From Rhodocyclales bacterium (lineage in GTDB: Bacteria > Pseudomonadota > Gammaproteobacteria > Burkholderiales > Rhodocyclaceae): DNA of 54,067 nt. Under the pieces are notes generated by a model. The model ran no database searches. It was not told the origin of the DNA and saw only the letters and a list, made by a program, of their open reading frames with translations. A program made the translations under genes and the position numbers. This document shows positions 20,940 to 30,047 of this stretch, piece after piece. Each line of letters starts with the position of its first letter. Within the stretch, counting starts at the first letter, position 1. Location of the stretch: positions 1 through 54,067 of the forward strand of contig JAPLQY010000079.1 of NCBI GenBank assembly GCA_026399475.1, written 5' to 3'.

Positions 20940-21759
20940 CCTCAACGCCGACCTCGGCGAAGGCTTCGGTCCCTGGCGCATGGGCGATGACGCCGCCATG
21001 CTGGAAATCGTCACCTCGGCCAACATCGCCTGCGGCGGACACGCCGGCGATCCGGACACCATGCGCCATACCGTGCGCCTGGCACAACAGCGCGGCGTCT
21101 CGATCGGCGCCCACCCCAGCTACCCGGACCTGCAGGGCTTCGGCCGCCGTGCCATGGCGCTGTCGCCGGCCGAACTCGAAAGCCAGATTGCGTTCCAGAT
21201 CGGAGCGCTGGCCGGCATCGCGGCGCTTGAAGCGGCGCGCGTGACCCACGTCAAGCCGCACGGCGCACTGAACAACCTCGCCTGCGTCGACCGCAGCGTG
21301 GCCGACACGATATGCCGGGCGATGCGCGCCATTGATCCCGCGCTGATCCTGCTGGCCCCGGCGGCATCGCAACTGCTTGTGGCAGGCCACGCCGCCGGCC
21401 TTGAGGTCGTGGAGGAAATCTTCGCCGACCGCGCCTATCTGCCCGACGGGCAGCTGGTACCGCGCTCGCGGCCGGACGCCATGATCCACGGCCCCGCCGC
21501 CTGCCTCGCCCATGTGCTGGCCATGCTCGAGGCCGGTGCGCTGATAGCGGTGGACGGCACGCGCATCGCCACGCCCATCGGCAGCATCTGCGTGCATGGC
21601 GACAACCCCGATGCGGTTGGCGTTGCCCGCCACCTGCGCCAGGAACTGGCAGCCGGCGGCTACGAGTTGGTGCCCCTGCCGCAAATGATTGGCGGCCCGG
21701 CAGGATCGAGCTTGCTCGCGATGCAAAGGCCGATCGCCAGCAAGCTGGCTCCTGCATAG
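20920..21759 (+). CDS. pxpA: 5-oxoprolinase subunit PxpA (LamB/YcsF family)
   Basis: The 279-residue LamB/YcsF protein is a divalent-metal TIM-barrel-like subunit of 5-oxoprolinase. The family motifs are all present: NLNADLGEGFG at the start, SANIACGGHAGDPDTM, GAHPSYPDLQGFGRR, VKPHGALNNLA and CVHGDNPDA. Length and order are typical. Together with pxpB and pxpC it completes the enzyme, placed downstream of a TRAP uptake system. It is followed 18 bases later by nnr. Confidence 0.94.
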   Translation: MPDKPINLNADLGEGFGPWRMGDDAAMLEIVTSANIACGGHAGDPDTMRHTVRLAQQRGVSIGAHPSYPDLQGFGRRAMALSPAELESQIAFQIGALAGIAALEAARVTHVKPHGALNNLACVDRSVADTICRAMRAIDPALILLAPAASQLLVAGHAAGLEVVEEIFADRAYLPDGQLVPRSRPDAMIHGPAACLAHVLAMLEAGALIAVDGTRIATPIGSICVHGDNPDAVGVARHLRQELAAGGYELVPLPQMIGGPAGSSLLAMQRPIASKLAPA

Positions 21760-21777
21760 ACAAGTTACAATCCTTCG

Positions 21778-23178
21778 ATGAATTCGCCACTGCTGCGCTG
21801 CTCCGAATTGCGCGCCATCGAAACACGCCATGCGGATGTCGTGCCACCGCTGATGGAACGCGCCGGCCATGCCGCGGCCGAGCACGTGCAACAACTGCTG
21901 CGGGGAAACCTTGCGCCCGTGCTGGTGTTCGCCGGCCCCGGCAACAATGGCGGCGATGCGCTGGTCATGGCTCGCGTACTGGAACAGCAGGGTTTCGCGG
22001 TGGTCGTTGTTGGCCCCGGCGGCGCCGTTCCCAGGGGCGACTATGGGCTGGTGGTGGACGGCCTCTTCGGCATTGGCCTGACACGGCCGATCGACGGTCC
22101 CTATGCCGATCTGATTGGCCGCATCAACGCCTTTTGCGGTCCGGTACTGGCCCTTGACGTTCCAAGCGGCCTCGATGGCGACACCGGACGCGTGCTGGGC
22201 CTCGCGGTGCGCGCCACCCATACGCTGAGTTTCATCGGCGGCAAGCCGGGGCTATACACGCTTGATGGCCCCGACCATTGCGGCGCGGTGAGCGTGGTCG
22301 ATCTGGGGCTGCCGCTCAATGATTTCCCCGGCGCCCTGCTCACCGTTGAGGATTTCCGCGACTGCCTGCTGCCGCGCCCGCGCAACAGCCACAAGGGCAG
22401 CTATGGTTCGCTGGCCGTGATCGGCGGTGCGCACGGGATGACAGGCGCGGCGCTGCTGGCGGCCCGGGCCGGACTCAAACTCGGCGCCGGGCGCGTTTTT
22501 GTCGGTTTGCTGCAGGCGCTGGCCGTCGATCCGCTGCAGCCCGAATTGATGCTGCGCTCGCCCGACGATGCGCTGGCGCAGGCGACGGTCGCGGTCGTCG
22601 GCCCCGGGCTCGGCGCATCCGATGCCGCCATGGAAATTCTTCGCCGTGCCCTGTCACCCAAACCCGGCGCCGACCTCCCGCTTCTCCTCGATGCCGATGC
22701 GCTGAACCTGCTCGCTGCCCATCCAGTACTGGCCGCAGGCATCGCCCGGCGCAGCGCGGCCACGGTAATCACGCCCCATCCGGCCGAAGCCGCGCGGCTG
22801 CTGGCGACTACCACGGAGGCAGTGCAGGCCGACCGCGTCGGCGCCGCGCTGCAACTCGCGCAGCGCTTCAAGGCCCACATCGCGCTCAAGGGCTGCGGCA
22901 CGGTGATCGCCCATCCGGACGGCCGCTGGCGCATCAATGCCAACGGCAATCCGGGGCTGGCCTCGGGCGGCACCGGCGACGTTCTTTCCGGCTTCATCGG
23001 CGCGCTGCTGGCGCAAGGCTGGCCGGCCGATGCCGCCTTGGGTGGTGCCGTGTATCTGCATGGCGCGGCGGCCGACGCGCTCGTCGCAAGCGGCGCCGGA
23101 CCTGTCGGCATTGCCGCCGGCGAACTGATCCCCGTCGCACGCACGCTGCTGAATCGCCTCATCGCAACGAATGCCTGA
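21778..23178 (+). CDS. nnr: Bifunctional NAD(P)H-hydrate epimerase/ADP-dependent dehydratase
   Basis: The 466-residue fusion repairs hydrated NAD(P)H. The N-terminal epimerase half (about 1-205) shows AGPGNNGGDALVMARVL and VLALDVPSGLDGDTG. The C-terminal ribokinase-like dehydratase half shows KGSYGSLAVIGGAHGMTGAA, and NGNPGLASGGTGDVLSG with the catalytic Asp. It is slightly shorter than many homologues of about 490-510 residues but no motif is missing. It lies at the end of the oxoprolinase operon, and its last eight bases overlap the following transporter. Confidence 0.93.
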   Translation: MNSPLLRCSELRAIETRHADVVPPLMERAGHAAAEHVQQLLRGNLAPVLVFAGPGNNGGDALVMARVLEQQGFAVVVVGPGGAVPRGDYGLVVDGLFGIGLTRPIDGPYADLIGRINAFCGPVLALDVPSGLDGDTGRVLGLAVRATHTLSFIGGKPGLYTLDGPDHCGAVSVVDLGLPLNDFPGALLTVEDFRDCLLPRPRNSHKGSYGSLAVIGGAHGMTGAALLAARAGLKLGAGRVFVGLLQALAVDPLQPELMLRSPDDALAQATVAVVGPGLGASDAAMEILRRALSPKPGADLPLLLDADALNLLAAHPVLAAGIARRSAATVITPHPAEAARLLATTTEAVQADRVGAALQLAQRFKAHIALKGCGTVIAHPDGRWRINANGNPGLASGGTGDVLSGFIGALLAQGWPADAALGGAVYLHGAAADALVASGAGPVGIAAGELIPVARTLLNRLIATNA

Positions 23179-24076
23179 AGCCCGCCGCAAGGTCGGCTTT
23201 GCCGTGCTGCTGATGCTCGGCGCGACGCTGTGCTTTGCTGCGCTCGATGCCACCTCCAAGCATCTCTCGAAGACCTATCCGATCCCCATGATGGTCTGGG
23301 GCCGCTACACCTTCCACTGCCTGATGATGGTGATCTTCCTGGCGCCCTCGATGCGCCTGCAACTGATTGCCACCTCGCGCCCCGTGGCCCAGATCATGCG
23401 GGCGCTGATGCTGACGGGAACCACGGGCTTTTCGATGGCCGGCTTTTCCATGATGCCGCTGGCCGAAAGCACCGCCTTCCTGTTCGTCACACCCCTCGTG
23501 GTGGTAATCCTGTCGCACTGGCTGCTCAAGGAATCGATCACCGGCAGCCACTGGGTGGCGGTCTTCGCCGGGTTTTGTGGCGCCTTGCTGATCGCCCGTC
23601 CCGGCGGCGCGTTGAATCTGCATGGCATCGTCTGGATGTCGCTGGCCGCCGCCTGCTATGCGGTCTACCAGATCCAGACGCGGCAATTGTCGCCGACCGA
23701 GAACACGATCACCATGCTCTTCTACACGGCGCTGGTGGGCACGGTGTCGATGACGCTGGCAGCGCCGCTGTATTGGGGCGGTCCGATGCCGGACTGGATC
23801 GATGCGGCGCTGATTGCCTCGCTCGGCATCTACGGCGGCACCGGCCACCTGATGCTGACACGCGCCTTCCGCTACGCGGCTGCGTCCTTCCTCTCGCCCT
23901 TCCTTTATGCCCAACTGATCTGGGCCATGGTGCTCGGCTGGCTGTTCTACGACCACCTGCCCGATCTGATCTCGGTCGCGGGCATTGCGGTGATCGCCGC
24001 CAGCAGCCTGTCGATCGCGCTCTCCGAGCGCTTCAAGCCGGCAGCCGTTGCAAAGGATAGGGATACAACATGTTGA
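23171..24076 (+). CDS. EamA/DMT family transporter
   Basis: The 301-residue inner-membrane protein has ten hydrophobic segments arranged as two EamA repeats. The first repeat covers about 10-140 (AVLLMLGATLCFAALDATSKHL, VWGRYTFHCLMMVIFLAPS). The second covers about 150-290 (AAACYAVYQIQTRQL, SLGIYGGTGHLMLTRAFRYA). Such proteins export or import small metabolites; the substrate cannot be read from sequence. It overlaps nnr by eight bases, so it is the last gene of the TRAP/pxp operon. Its 3' end overlaps the convergent glutamate-synthase-like gene by 44 bases. Confidence 0.88.
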   Translation: MPEARRKVGFAVLLMLGATLCFAALDATSKHLSKTYPIPMMVWGRYTFHCLMMVIFLAPSMRLQLIATSRPVAQIMRALMLTGTTGFSMAGFSMMPLAESTAFLFVTPLVVVILSHWLLKESITGSHWVAVFAGFCGALLIARPGGALNLHGIVWMSLAAACYAVYQIQTRQLSPTENTITMLFYTALVGTVSMTLAAPLYWGGPMPDWIDAALIASLGIYGGTGHLMLTRAFRYAAASFLSPFLYAQLIWAMVLGWLFYDHLPDLISVAGIAVIAASSLSIALSERFKPAAVAKDRDTTC

Positions 24077-25514
24077 GCGCCGTGCTGCGGCCATCGGCCT
24101 GGACGATGCGTACATGCTCGCGGCGGAACTCGCGGGCGTGGCGCAGGCCGCAACTGTGCGCGATCATGTCGATTTCCTTGTTCATGTTCAGGCAGTAGCT
24201 CGCCACCCGCTCGAATTTTTCTTCCACGACCAGGCCGCGCTGCAAACGCGGATTGTGTGTCGTGATGCCGGTCGGGCAGGTATTGGTGTGACAACGCAGG
24301 GCCTGGATGCAACCCAGCGCGAACATGAAGCCGCGTGCGCTATTCACGAAGTCGGCACCGCAAGCCAGGGCCCAGGCAGCGCGGGCGGAGGTCACCAGTT
24401 GTCCCGCCGCCATGACCTTCACCCGCTCCTTGATGCCTGCTTCGATCAAGGCATCCACCACGCGCGGCAGGGCCTCTTCAATCGACAGCGACATGTGATC
24501 CGCGAGGGCCTGCGGTGCCGCCCCGGACCCACCCTCGCCGCCATCGACGGCGATGAAGTCCGGTGCATCGCCGATGCCGCGCCGGGCCACCGCCTCGGTC
24601 AGCAGATTCATGAACTGCCAGCCGCCGATGGCCGTCTTGAGGCCGACCGGCTTGCCCGTCACATCGCGCACGCGCAGCACCATGTCGAGCAACTGGTCGA
24701 TGTTGGTGATTTCCGGATGGCGATTGGGCGACAGCGAATCCATGCCTTCGGGAATGCCGCGAATGCGGGCGATCTCGGCCGTCACCTTGCCGCCCGGCAA
24801 CACGCCGCCCTTGCCCGGCTTGGCTCCCTGTGACAGCTTGATCTCGAAGGCGCGCACCGACTCATGCGCCGCAATCTCGCGCAGTTTCTGGTCCGACAGG
24901 TGCCCGTTTTCATCGCGCACACCGTACTTCGCGGTCCCGATCTGCATGATGACGTCACAGCCGCCCTCGAGATGGTAGGGCGACAGACCGCCTTCACCGG
25001 TATCCATGTAGCAACCGGCCTTGGCCGCCCCGCGCGAAAGCGATTGCACCGCCGGCTTCGAAATCGCGCCGAAGCTCATGCCGCTGATGTTGACAATGGA
25101 TCGGGCGATGAAGGGCCTGGCGCAATAGCCTTCGCCGATCGGCAACGGCGGCGTCGGCAATCGGTCATCCTCCAGCACGGCAAACGGCGCGTTGACGAAA
25201 ATCAGCGCACCGGCCTCATGCAGGTTGTAGGTCGAGCCGAAACCGAGCACGCCCCCCTCGTTCTTGGCCATGCGGTAGACCCAGGAGCGCGTCGATCGAT
25301 TGAAGGGGCGCTCGTCGCGATCGCCGAGGAAAAAGTACTGGCGGAAGTATTCGCCGAGCTGCTCGAAAAAGTAGCGCAACCGACCTATCAGCGGGTAGTT
25401 GCGCAGGATGGCGTGCTTCTTCTGCGTGATGTCCTTGAGGTAGAAATAAACGATCAGGACAGCGAAGGAAAGGGCAAGCAGGACACCGAGACTGACGGAG
25501 AACACGCCGAGCAT
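24033..25514 (-). CDS. FMN-binding glutamate-synthase-family protein with N-terminal membrane anchor
   Basis: This 493-residue protein carries the GltS FMN-dependent synthase domain but lacks the amidotransferase half of true GOGAT. A hydrophobic N-terminal segment (VSLGVLLALSFAVLIVYFYL) suggests membrane anchoring. Core motifs are ISGMSFGAISKPAVQSLSRGA, KPGKGGVLPGGKV and VDGGEGGSGAAP. The cysteines in GCIQALRCHTNTCPTGI fit the 3Fe-4S site of the family. The family is widespread but its reaction is poorly defined. GGAGGT lies eight bases before the start. It diverges from nadC across 58 bases. Confidence 0.88.
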   Translation of the reverse strand: MLGVFSVSLGVLLALSFAVLIVYFYLKDITQKKHAILRNYPLIGRLRYFFEQLGEYFRQYFFLGDRDERPFNRSTRSWVYRMAKNEGGVLGFGSTYNLHEAGALIFVNAPFAVLEDDRLPTPPLPIGEGYCARPFIARSIVNISGMSFGAISKPAVQSLSRGAAKAGCYMDTGEGGLSPYHLEGGCDVIMQIGTAKYGVRDENGHLSDQKLREIAAHESVRAFEIKLSQGAKPGKGGVLPGGKVTAEIARIRGIPEGMDSLSPNRHPEITNIDQLLDMVLRVRDVTGKPVGLKTAIGGWQFMNLLTEAVARRGIGDAPDFIAVDGGEGGSGAAPQALADHMSLSIEEALPRVVDALIEAGIKERVKVMAAGQLVTSARAAWALACGADFVNSARGFMFALGCIQALRCHTNTCPTGITTHNPRLQRGLVVEEKFERVASYCLNMNKEIDMIAHSCGLRHAREFRREHVRIVQADGRSTALNMLYPYPLQRLPA

Positions 25515-25572
25515 GAGGTGACACCTCCAGTGCTAGAATCAATCGAACCAACACTTCAGACATCAACATATC

Positions 25573-26421
25573 ATGGAACTCCCTCTGCAGCTTGCCGCCG
25601 AGGTACAGCGCAACGTACTTGCCGCACTGGTCGAGGACATCGGTGGCGGCGACCTGACAGCACTGCTCACCTCCGCCACACGACGTTCGCAGGGCACCGT
25701 GATCAGCCGCGAAGATGCCATACTCGCCGGCATCGCCTGGTTCGACTCCTGCTTCCGGCGCCTCGACCCGCTGACGGTCATCCGCTGGCATGCGCGCGAC
25801 GGCGAGCTGATTGCCGCCGGCCAGACCCTGTGCGAAATCGAAGCCAGCACGCGCGCGCTGCTGACGGCCGAGCGCGCCGCGCTCAACTTCCTGCAACTGC
25901 TGTCCGCCACCGCGACGGCCACGCGCCTTTACGTCGATGCAGTGGCCGATACCGGCGCCCGTATTGTCGACACGCGCAAGACACTGCCCGGCCTGCGCCT
26001 GGCGCAAAAATATGCCGTCACCTGCGGCGGTGGCAACAACCACCGCCTCGGCCTCTATGACGGCATCCTGATCAAGGAAAACCACATCATGGCTGCCGGC
26101 AGTGTCAGCGCGGCGCTGGAACAGGCACGAGCGATCGGCCGCGACGATGTCTTCATCCAGATAGAAGTCGAGACCATGGAGCAACTCGCCGAAGCGCTCG
26201 ACGCCAATGCCACCATGATCCTGCTCGACAACATGGACCTCGCGCAGATGCGCCAGGCCGTCGGCCTCACGGCAGGGCGCGCCGAACTCGAAGCCTCGGG
26301 CGGCGTCAGCCTGGAAACCGTGCGCGCCATCGCCGAAACCGGCGTCGATCGCATTTCCGTCGGCAGCCTGACCAAGAACGTGCGCGCCATCGATCTCTCT
26401 CTACGGCACAGCGAAGGCTGA
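25573..26421 (+). CDS. nadC: Nicotinate-nucleotide pyrophosphorylase (carboxylating)
   Basis: The 282-residue enzyme converts quinolinate and PRPP to nicotinate mononucleotide, CO2 and pyrophosphate in NAD synthesis. The diagnostic motifs are EDIGGGDLT near residue 21, TAERAALNFLQLLSATAT, VDTRKTLPGLRLAQKYAVTCGGGNNHRLGLYD across the active site (no gap), and LKEN-like IKENHI. ASGGVS and ISVGSLTK lie near the end. Length is normal. It is a housekeeping gene, followed by a tRNA on the same strand. Confidence 0.96.
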   Translation: MELPLQLAAEVQRNVLAALVEDIGGGDLTALLTSATRRSQGTVISREDAILAGIAWFDSCFRRLDPLTVIRWHARDGELIAAGQTLCEIEASTRALLTAERAALNFLQLLSATATATRLYVDAVADTGARIVDTRKTLPGLRLAQKYAVTCGGGNNHRLGLYDGILIKENHIMAAGSVSAALEQARAIGRDDVFIQIEVETMEQLAEALDANATMILLDNMDLAQMRQAVGLTAGRAELEASGGVSLETVRAIAETGVDRISVGSLTKNVRAIDLSLRHSEG

Positions 26422-26473
26422 TTCTGCTAGAATTCGCGCCCTGCTGAAGCACCCGTGATCAGCATGAATCTGC

Positions 26474-26564
26474 GGAGAGGTGGATGAGCGGTTTAAGTCG
26501 CACGCCTGGAAAGCGTGTTTAGGATAATATCCTAACGAGGGTTCGAATCCCTCCCTCTCCGCCA
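26474..26564 (+). tRNA. tRNA-Ser (anticodon GGA)
   Basis: A class II tRNA of 91 nt with encoded CCA. The acceptor arms GGAGAGG (26474-26480) and CCTCTCC (26554-26560) pair perfectly. The anticodon stem CACGC/GCGTG encloses CTGGAAA, giving GGA. A long variable arm typical of tRNA-Ser is present (TAGGATAATATCCTA), and the T arm has GGTTCGAATCC. A terminator follows immediately. Confidence 0.97.
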
Positions 26565-26571
26565 ATTGCGA

Positions 26572-26604
26572 AAAGCCGCCGCTTCCAGGCGGCTTTGATT
26601 TTTT
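26572..26604 (+). terminator. Rho-independent terminator after tRNA-Ser
   Basis: The perfect stem AAAGCCGCC/GGCGGCTTT (26572-26580 and 26588-26596) with a seven-base loop is followed by GATTTTTTC. It sits eight bases after the tRNA CCA end and should terminate that transcript. Confidence 0.88.
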
Positions 26605-26668
26605 CGGGACGCACACCGGCAAACCAGGCTCGACTGCCGATCCGGTCGGGAAAGCATGGTTCGAAGCG

Positions 26669-27460
26669 TCAGTTGAATATTCCCCGCACAATCCAGCGAC
26701 GGGCATCACCCTTCATGTTCAAGGCTTCGCGCCAGATTATCCTGGTAGCGACACAGTAGTCGTTGTCGGTCAACGACCTGTCGCCATCCACAGCTTGCGT
26801 GACCAGCTTGACCTTGTCGTTACTGTAGGTCCTGGCAACTTTTCGTCCCAGCAGGGCGGCGCTTGCATACCCTTGTTCCTCGGTCATGATTTCTCGCGGA
26901 GCGGCTCCAGTAACTTCGCGTTTGACCGCATCCGCCGAGATGCGCAGGAAGTCGTCGATGACCTTGTCCGGTCGAGCCGCAAGCCAGGCGTAGAACTGTA
27001 CGCCGTCAGCCGGTTCGCCTTTGAGTATCCGCCCGCATTGACCAGTTGAAATGGAGCGGAAGAAGGCCAGCCGCATTCCGAGCAGGAGCATCTGGTCTTC
27101 GGTCTCGAGGCGAGAAATACCCTGCTTGAGCATGACCGACCAAATACCGACCAGGGCAGCCGTCGAATTGGCCGCGGACGACGGGTCCAGCAGATTATTT
27201 TCCTTCAATGCATCGTACAGACCGCCAAGAATGTCGGGATCGGCGAACATGGCATGGAATCCCCGACGAAAAACCGGATAGCGGGGATGCGCCGAGGTAA
27301 TGCCAACATACTTCGGGATCATGCTATCGACATCGATGTAAGACGCGGCAGTTTCGACAAACTCCTTGCGGCCAGGCTCAGCGGCATGGCAATTGGGGAT
27401 TGCGACACACAGGGCCGCGAACATCAGGGCTGCGCGGACGCCGCTCAGGATTGAAGTCAA
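26669..27460 (-). CDS. Secreted hypothetical protein (263 aa)
   Basis: The reading begins at a TTG (27458-27460) preceded by GGAAGGAAAA. It opens with a signal peptide (SGVRAALMFAALCVAIPNCHA cleaved near AEPG). The mature part is mostly helical, with three cysteines in the whole protein after the leader region (TGQCGRIL, NDYCVAT). I see no catalytic motif or known domain. It lies 54 bases downstream of another small secreted protein on the same strand, and the two probably form an operon. Confidence 0.7.
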   Translation of the reverse strand: MTSILSGVRAALMFAALCVAIPNCHAAEPGRKEFVETAASYIDVDSMIPKYVGITSAHPRYPVFRRGFHAMFADPDILGGLYDALKENNLLDPSSAANSTAALVGIWSVMLKQGISRLETEDQMLLLGMRLAFFRSISTGQCGRILKGEPADGVQFYAWLAARPDKVIDDFLRISADAVKREVTGAAPREIMTEEQGYASAALLGRKVARTYSNDKVKLVTQAVDGDRSLTDNDYCVATRIIWREALNMKGDARRWIVRGIFN

Positions 27461-27514
27461 AATTTTCCTTCCAAAAAAACACTCTTGACGACCGGCCGAG
27501 AGGCCGTCAGCCGC

Positions 27515-27922
27515 CTATTCGCAGGTGCCGCTGTAAATCAGGTTCCCGATATCGGTCGCCCAGAAAGGCTTCTTGTCGGCCTTGATCTGCTCTCTTACGT
27601 AAATGTATTTCACCCACACATTCGGTGGCGGCAAAACAATCATTTGCTTGTACGAGTCGACATCGCTGCCATGGTCCAGGATTCTGATTTCCATATTCGG
27701 TCCTGTGGCAAAGGGTTGACCGCTCACCTGTCCCGTCCTTCTGTCGATGGAAAAGCTCTTGCCGACCAGCATTGCGTAGGCTCCGCCGTGTGCCGAGAAC
27801 GCTCCAGTCATTCCCAGCTCCTGAATCGCAGCAATCGTGCATACATATCCGGCAGGGCCGGCGTAGGCCCGGGGCCCGCTGAAGGCCGCGATGACAAACG
27901 CAGCAAGAATTTTCTTCTTCAT
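27515..27922 (-). CDS. Small secreted hypothetical protein (135 aa)
   Basis: The protein starts MKKKILAAFVIAAFSGPRAYA, a textbook signal peptide. AGGAG lies before the ATG, so the start is firm. The mature protein of about 114 residues has a beta-rich look and two cysteines (GYVCTIA near the N-terminus and GTCE at the end) that could form a disulfide closing the fold. No family was recognised. It is the first gene of a likely two-gene operon with the secreted protein at 26669. Confidence 0.75.
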   Translation of the reverse strand: MKKKILAAFVIAAFSGPRAYAGPAGYVCTIAAIQELGMTGAFSAHGGAYAMLVGKSFSIDRRTGQVSGQPFATGPNMEIRILDHGSDVDSYKQMIVLPPPNVWVKYIYVREQIKADKKPFWATDIGNLIYSGTCE

Positions 27923-28073
27923 CGGCCCGGCTCCTTGTCAGCCCCGCTTGATTCCCCCGGTAGCGCGAATGCATTGCAGCGACGTGCTACCTGCCTTCGG
28001 CCAATTCTATTGCAGAAGAAAAAGAATCGGACTTGTCCATTGACCAGCAAGCGGCGGCCGAGTTTTCTCGGCG

Positions 28074-28679
28074 TCACAATGGGCGTATGGACTGCCCGGC
28101 AACTTCAAGCCAAAGGCATTCGCCGTTCTTGCGTTTCACGTTGAGAATGGCGTTGCGCGGCAGGTTCGCCACATGCCGGGTAATCACGTCCATGACCCAG
28201 CCATGCGCAATCACCAGAACACGCTCGCCGGAATGCGGCCTGGCAATGCTGATGATCGCATCCAGTACCCGGCTCGCAAAGTCATCCATCGACTCGCCCT
28301 GCTCGAATGAAGTCGCCGGGTTTCTTTTCAGGATTTGCTGGAGCAGCACCGGGTTCAAATCCGCCAGTTCCGCCTTTGGAATCCCCTGAATCGCCCCGAA
28401 ATTCCTTTCCTTCAGGCCTTCATGGCATGCCGGGGGCGCCAGCCTCAATGCCCTGGCGATAATCTCCGCGGTCTCCAGGGCACGGCTCAAGGGGCTCGAA
28501 TAGACGCGCGAGAAGCCTGACCCGGCGAATGTGGCGACAAGTTCATAGGCCTGCCGACGGCCCTTGTCGTTGATTTCAACGTCAATCCAGCCCTGCAGAA
28601 TCCCCGCGATATTCCAGTCGGTTTCACCGTGCCGCGCGACGCAGACATACGCCGGAGCAGAATTTACCCTGTGCTTCAT
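28074..28679 (-). CDS. Histidine phosphatase superfamily protein (phosphoglycerate-mutase-like)
   Basis: The 201-residue cytoplasmic enzyme has the phosphatase signature ARHGETDWN with the nucleophilic histidine at residue 17. The second catalytic histidine is in VLVIAHGWVMD near residue 160. SSPLSRALETAEIIA is the phosphate-binding Arg region. The length fits the broad-specificity branch rather than glycolytic mutase. I start at ATG 28677-28679 because the longer frame adds a basic, unhomologous leader. The substrate is unknown. It diverges from the HD-GYP gene across about 150 bases. Confidence 0.88.
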   Translation of the reverse strand: MKHRVNSAPAYVCVARHGETDWNIAGILQGWIDVEINDKGRRQAYELVATFAGSGFSRVYSSPLSRALETAEIIARALRLAPPACHEGLKERNFGAIQGIPKAELADLNPVLLQQILKRNPATSFEQGESMDDFASRVLDAIISIARPHSGERVLVIAHGWVMDVITRHVANLPRNAILNVKRKNGECLWLEVAGQSIRPL

Positions 28680-28826
28680 TTCCAAGTCTTCAATTTGATC
28701 GCCCTTGCCGCACCAGCCCCGGATTATCCGACGCTTCGGCAATGACAAATGTGTTGCGCAACTTCTGTACATTGCGCGGTCGAGGCAATGTTATGCTTTT
28801 CGGTCGCTTACCGGAAAAATCCTTCG

Positions 28827-30047
28827 ATGCCCCTGAAAATTGACCTGAAAAGTGCCGTACTCGCCCTGTCGGACGCCCTCGACCTGGTCGGGGTCAATGA
28901 TTTTCAGCACGGCAAGCGGGTCGCAATGATCGCCCGGGAAAGTGCGCTGCTCCTGGGTTTGCCGGAAGCGCGACTGGACAATCTGGTGTGCGCCTGCCTG
29001 CTCCACGACCTGGGGGTGTCATCCACCGCCGCGCACCGGCGGCTGATACACCAGACGGAATGGGACGACAGGGACGCCCATTGCCAAAGGGGGCATGAGT
29101 TGCTGCAGCCATTCGCCCACCTGTCGCAACTGGCCAACGCCATCCGCTACCACCACACCCCCTGGCCGGAACTGCCGTCCGACCTGAGCGAGGCCGACGC
29201 GGTCGATGGCAACCTGATATTCATGGCCGACCGCGTGGACGCCCTGCTGCTCCGGCGGGGGCTCGAAAATCCCCTCGCTCACCGGGAAAGCATCTGCGCC
29301 GAAATCGAAGCGCTCGCCGGCCGCGCGCTGGCAACTGAGGTGGTCCACGCCTTCCTCGGAGCCGCCGCCAACGAGGCTTTCTGGATCGGGCTGGTGCCGC
29401 GCCATGTGCAGCCGTATCTGGCTGAGCTGCCCCTGGCAAACTGGCGGATCACCATCGACTTTCCCCAGTTCCGCCACGTGGCCCGCCTGGTATCGAGCAT
29501 CGTGGATGCCAAGAGCCACTTCACCGCGGCGCACTCCCTGGGTGTGGCACAACTTTCCCGGCATCTGGGAGAGCGCATGGGATTTCGCGCCGACGCCCTG
29601 GCCCAGGTGGAAATCGCCGGCCTGATGCACGACGTGGGCAAGTTGTGCGTACCGGACGAAATTGTCGAAAAAGCTACCTCCCTCACGCCGCTGGAATTCT
29701 CGGTAATGGAACGGCACAGTTTCGAGACCTACCAGATCCTGCGTCATATCCCGGGACTGGAAACGATTGCCGAGTGGGCGGCCTTCCACCACGAAGCGCT
29801 GAACGGCCATGGCTACCCTTTCCGCCACAAGGCCGAACGGCTTAGCCTCGAAGCCCGCATCGTCGCGGTGGCGGATGTATTTCAGGCGCTGGCGCAGGCG
29901 CGCCCTTACCGGGGCCCCCAGCCGACGGAGGAAATCCCCCGCATCCTGCGAGATTTTGTCGCCAGTGGCGCACTCGATCCGGATGTGGTGGCGGTAGCCA
30001 GCGAAGATCTGCAGGCGAGCTGGCTCGCCGCCACGCAGGCGCTCTAG
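28827..30047 (+). CDS. Protein with two HD-type domains, the second HD-GYP (c-di-GMP phosphodiesterase)
   Basis: Started at ATG 28827 (MPLKIDLKSAVLAL), the protein has 406 residues. The N-terminal HD domain carries LLHDLGVS and a partner IRYHHTPW. The C-terminal domain carries LMHDVGKLCVPDEI followed by HHEALNGHGYPF, a complete HD-GYP signature. No receiver, PAS or membrane segment is present, so input must come through the first HD domain or a partner. Tandem HD plus HD-GYP proteins of this size exist in proteobacteria. It should hydrolyse c-di-GMP. Its stop shares CTAG with the convergent MaoC gene. Confidence 0.88.
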   Translation: MPLKIDLKSAVLALSDALDLVGVNDFQHGKRVAMIARESALLLGLPEARLDNLVCACLLHDLGVSSTAAHRRLIHQTEWDDRDAHCQRGHELLQPFAHLSQLANAIRYHHTPWPELPSDLSEADAVDGNLIFMADRVDALLLRRGLENPLAHRESICAEIEALAGRALATEVVHAFLGAAANEAFWIGLVPRHVQPYLAELPLANWRITIDFPQFRHVARLVSSIVDAKSHFTAAHSLGVAQLSRHLGERMGFRADALAQVEIAGLMHDVGKLCVPDEIVEKATSLTPLEFSVMERHSFETYQILRHIPGLETIAEWAAFHHEALNGHGYPFRHKAERLSLEARIVAVADVFQALAQARPYRGPQPTEEIPRILRDFVASGALDPDVVAVASEDLQASWLAATQAL

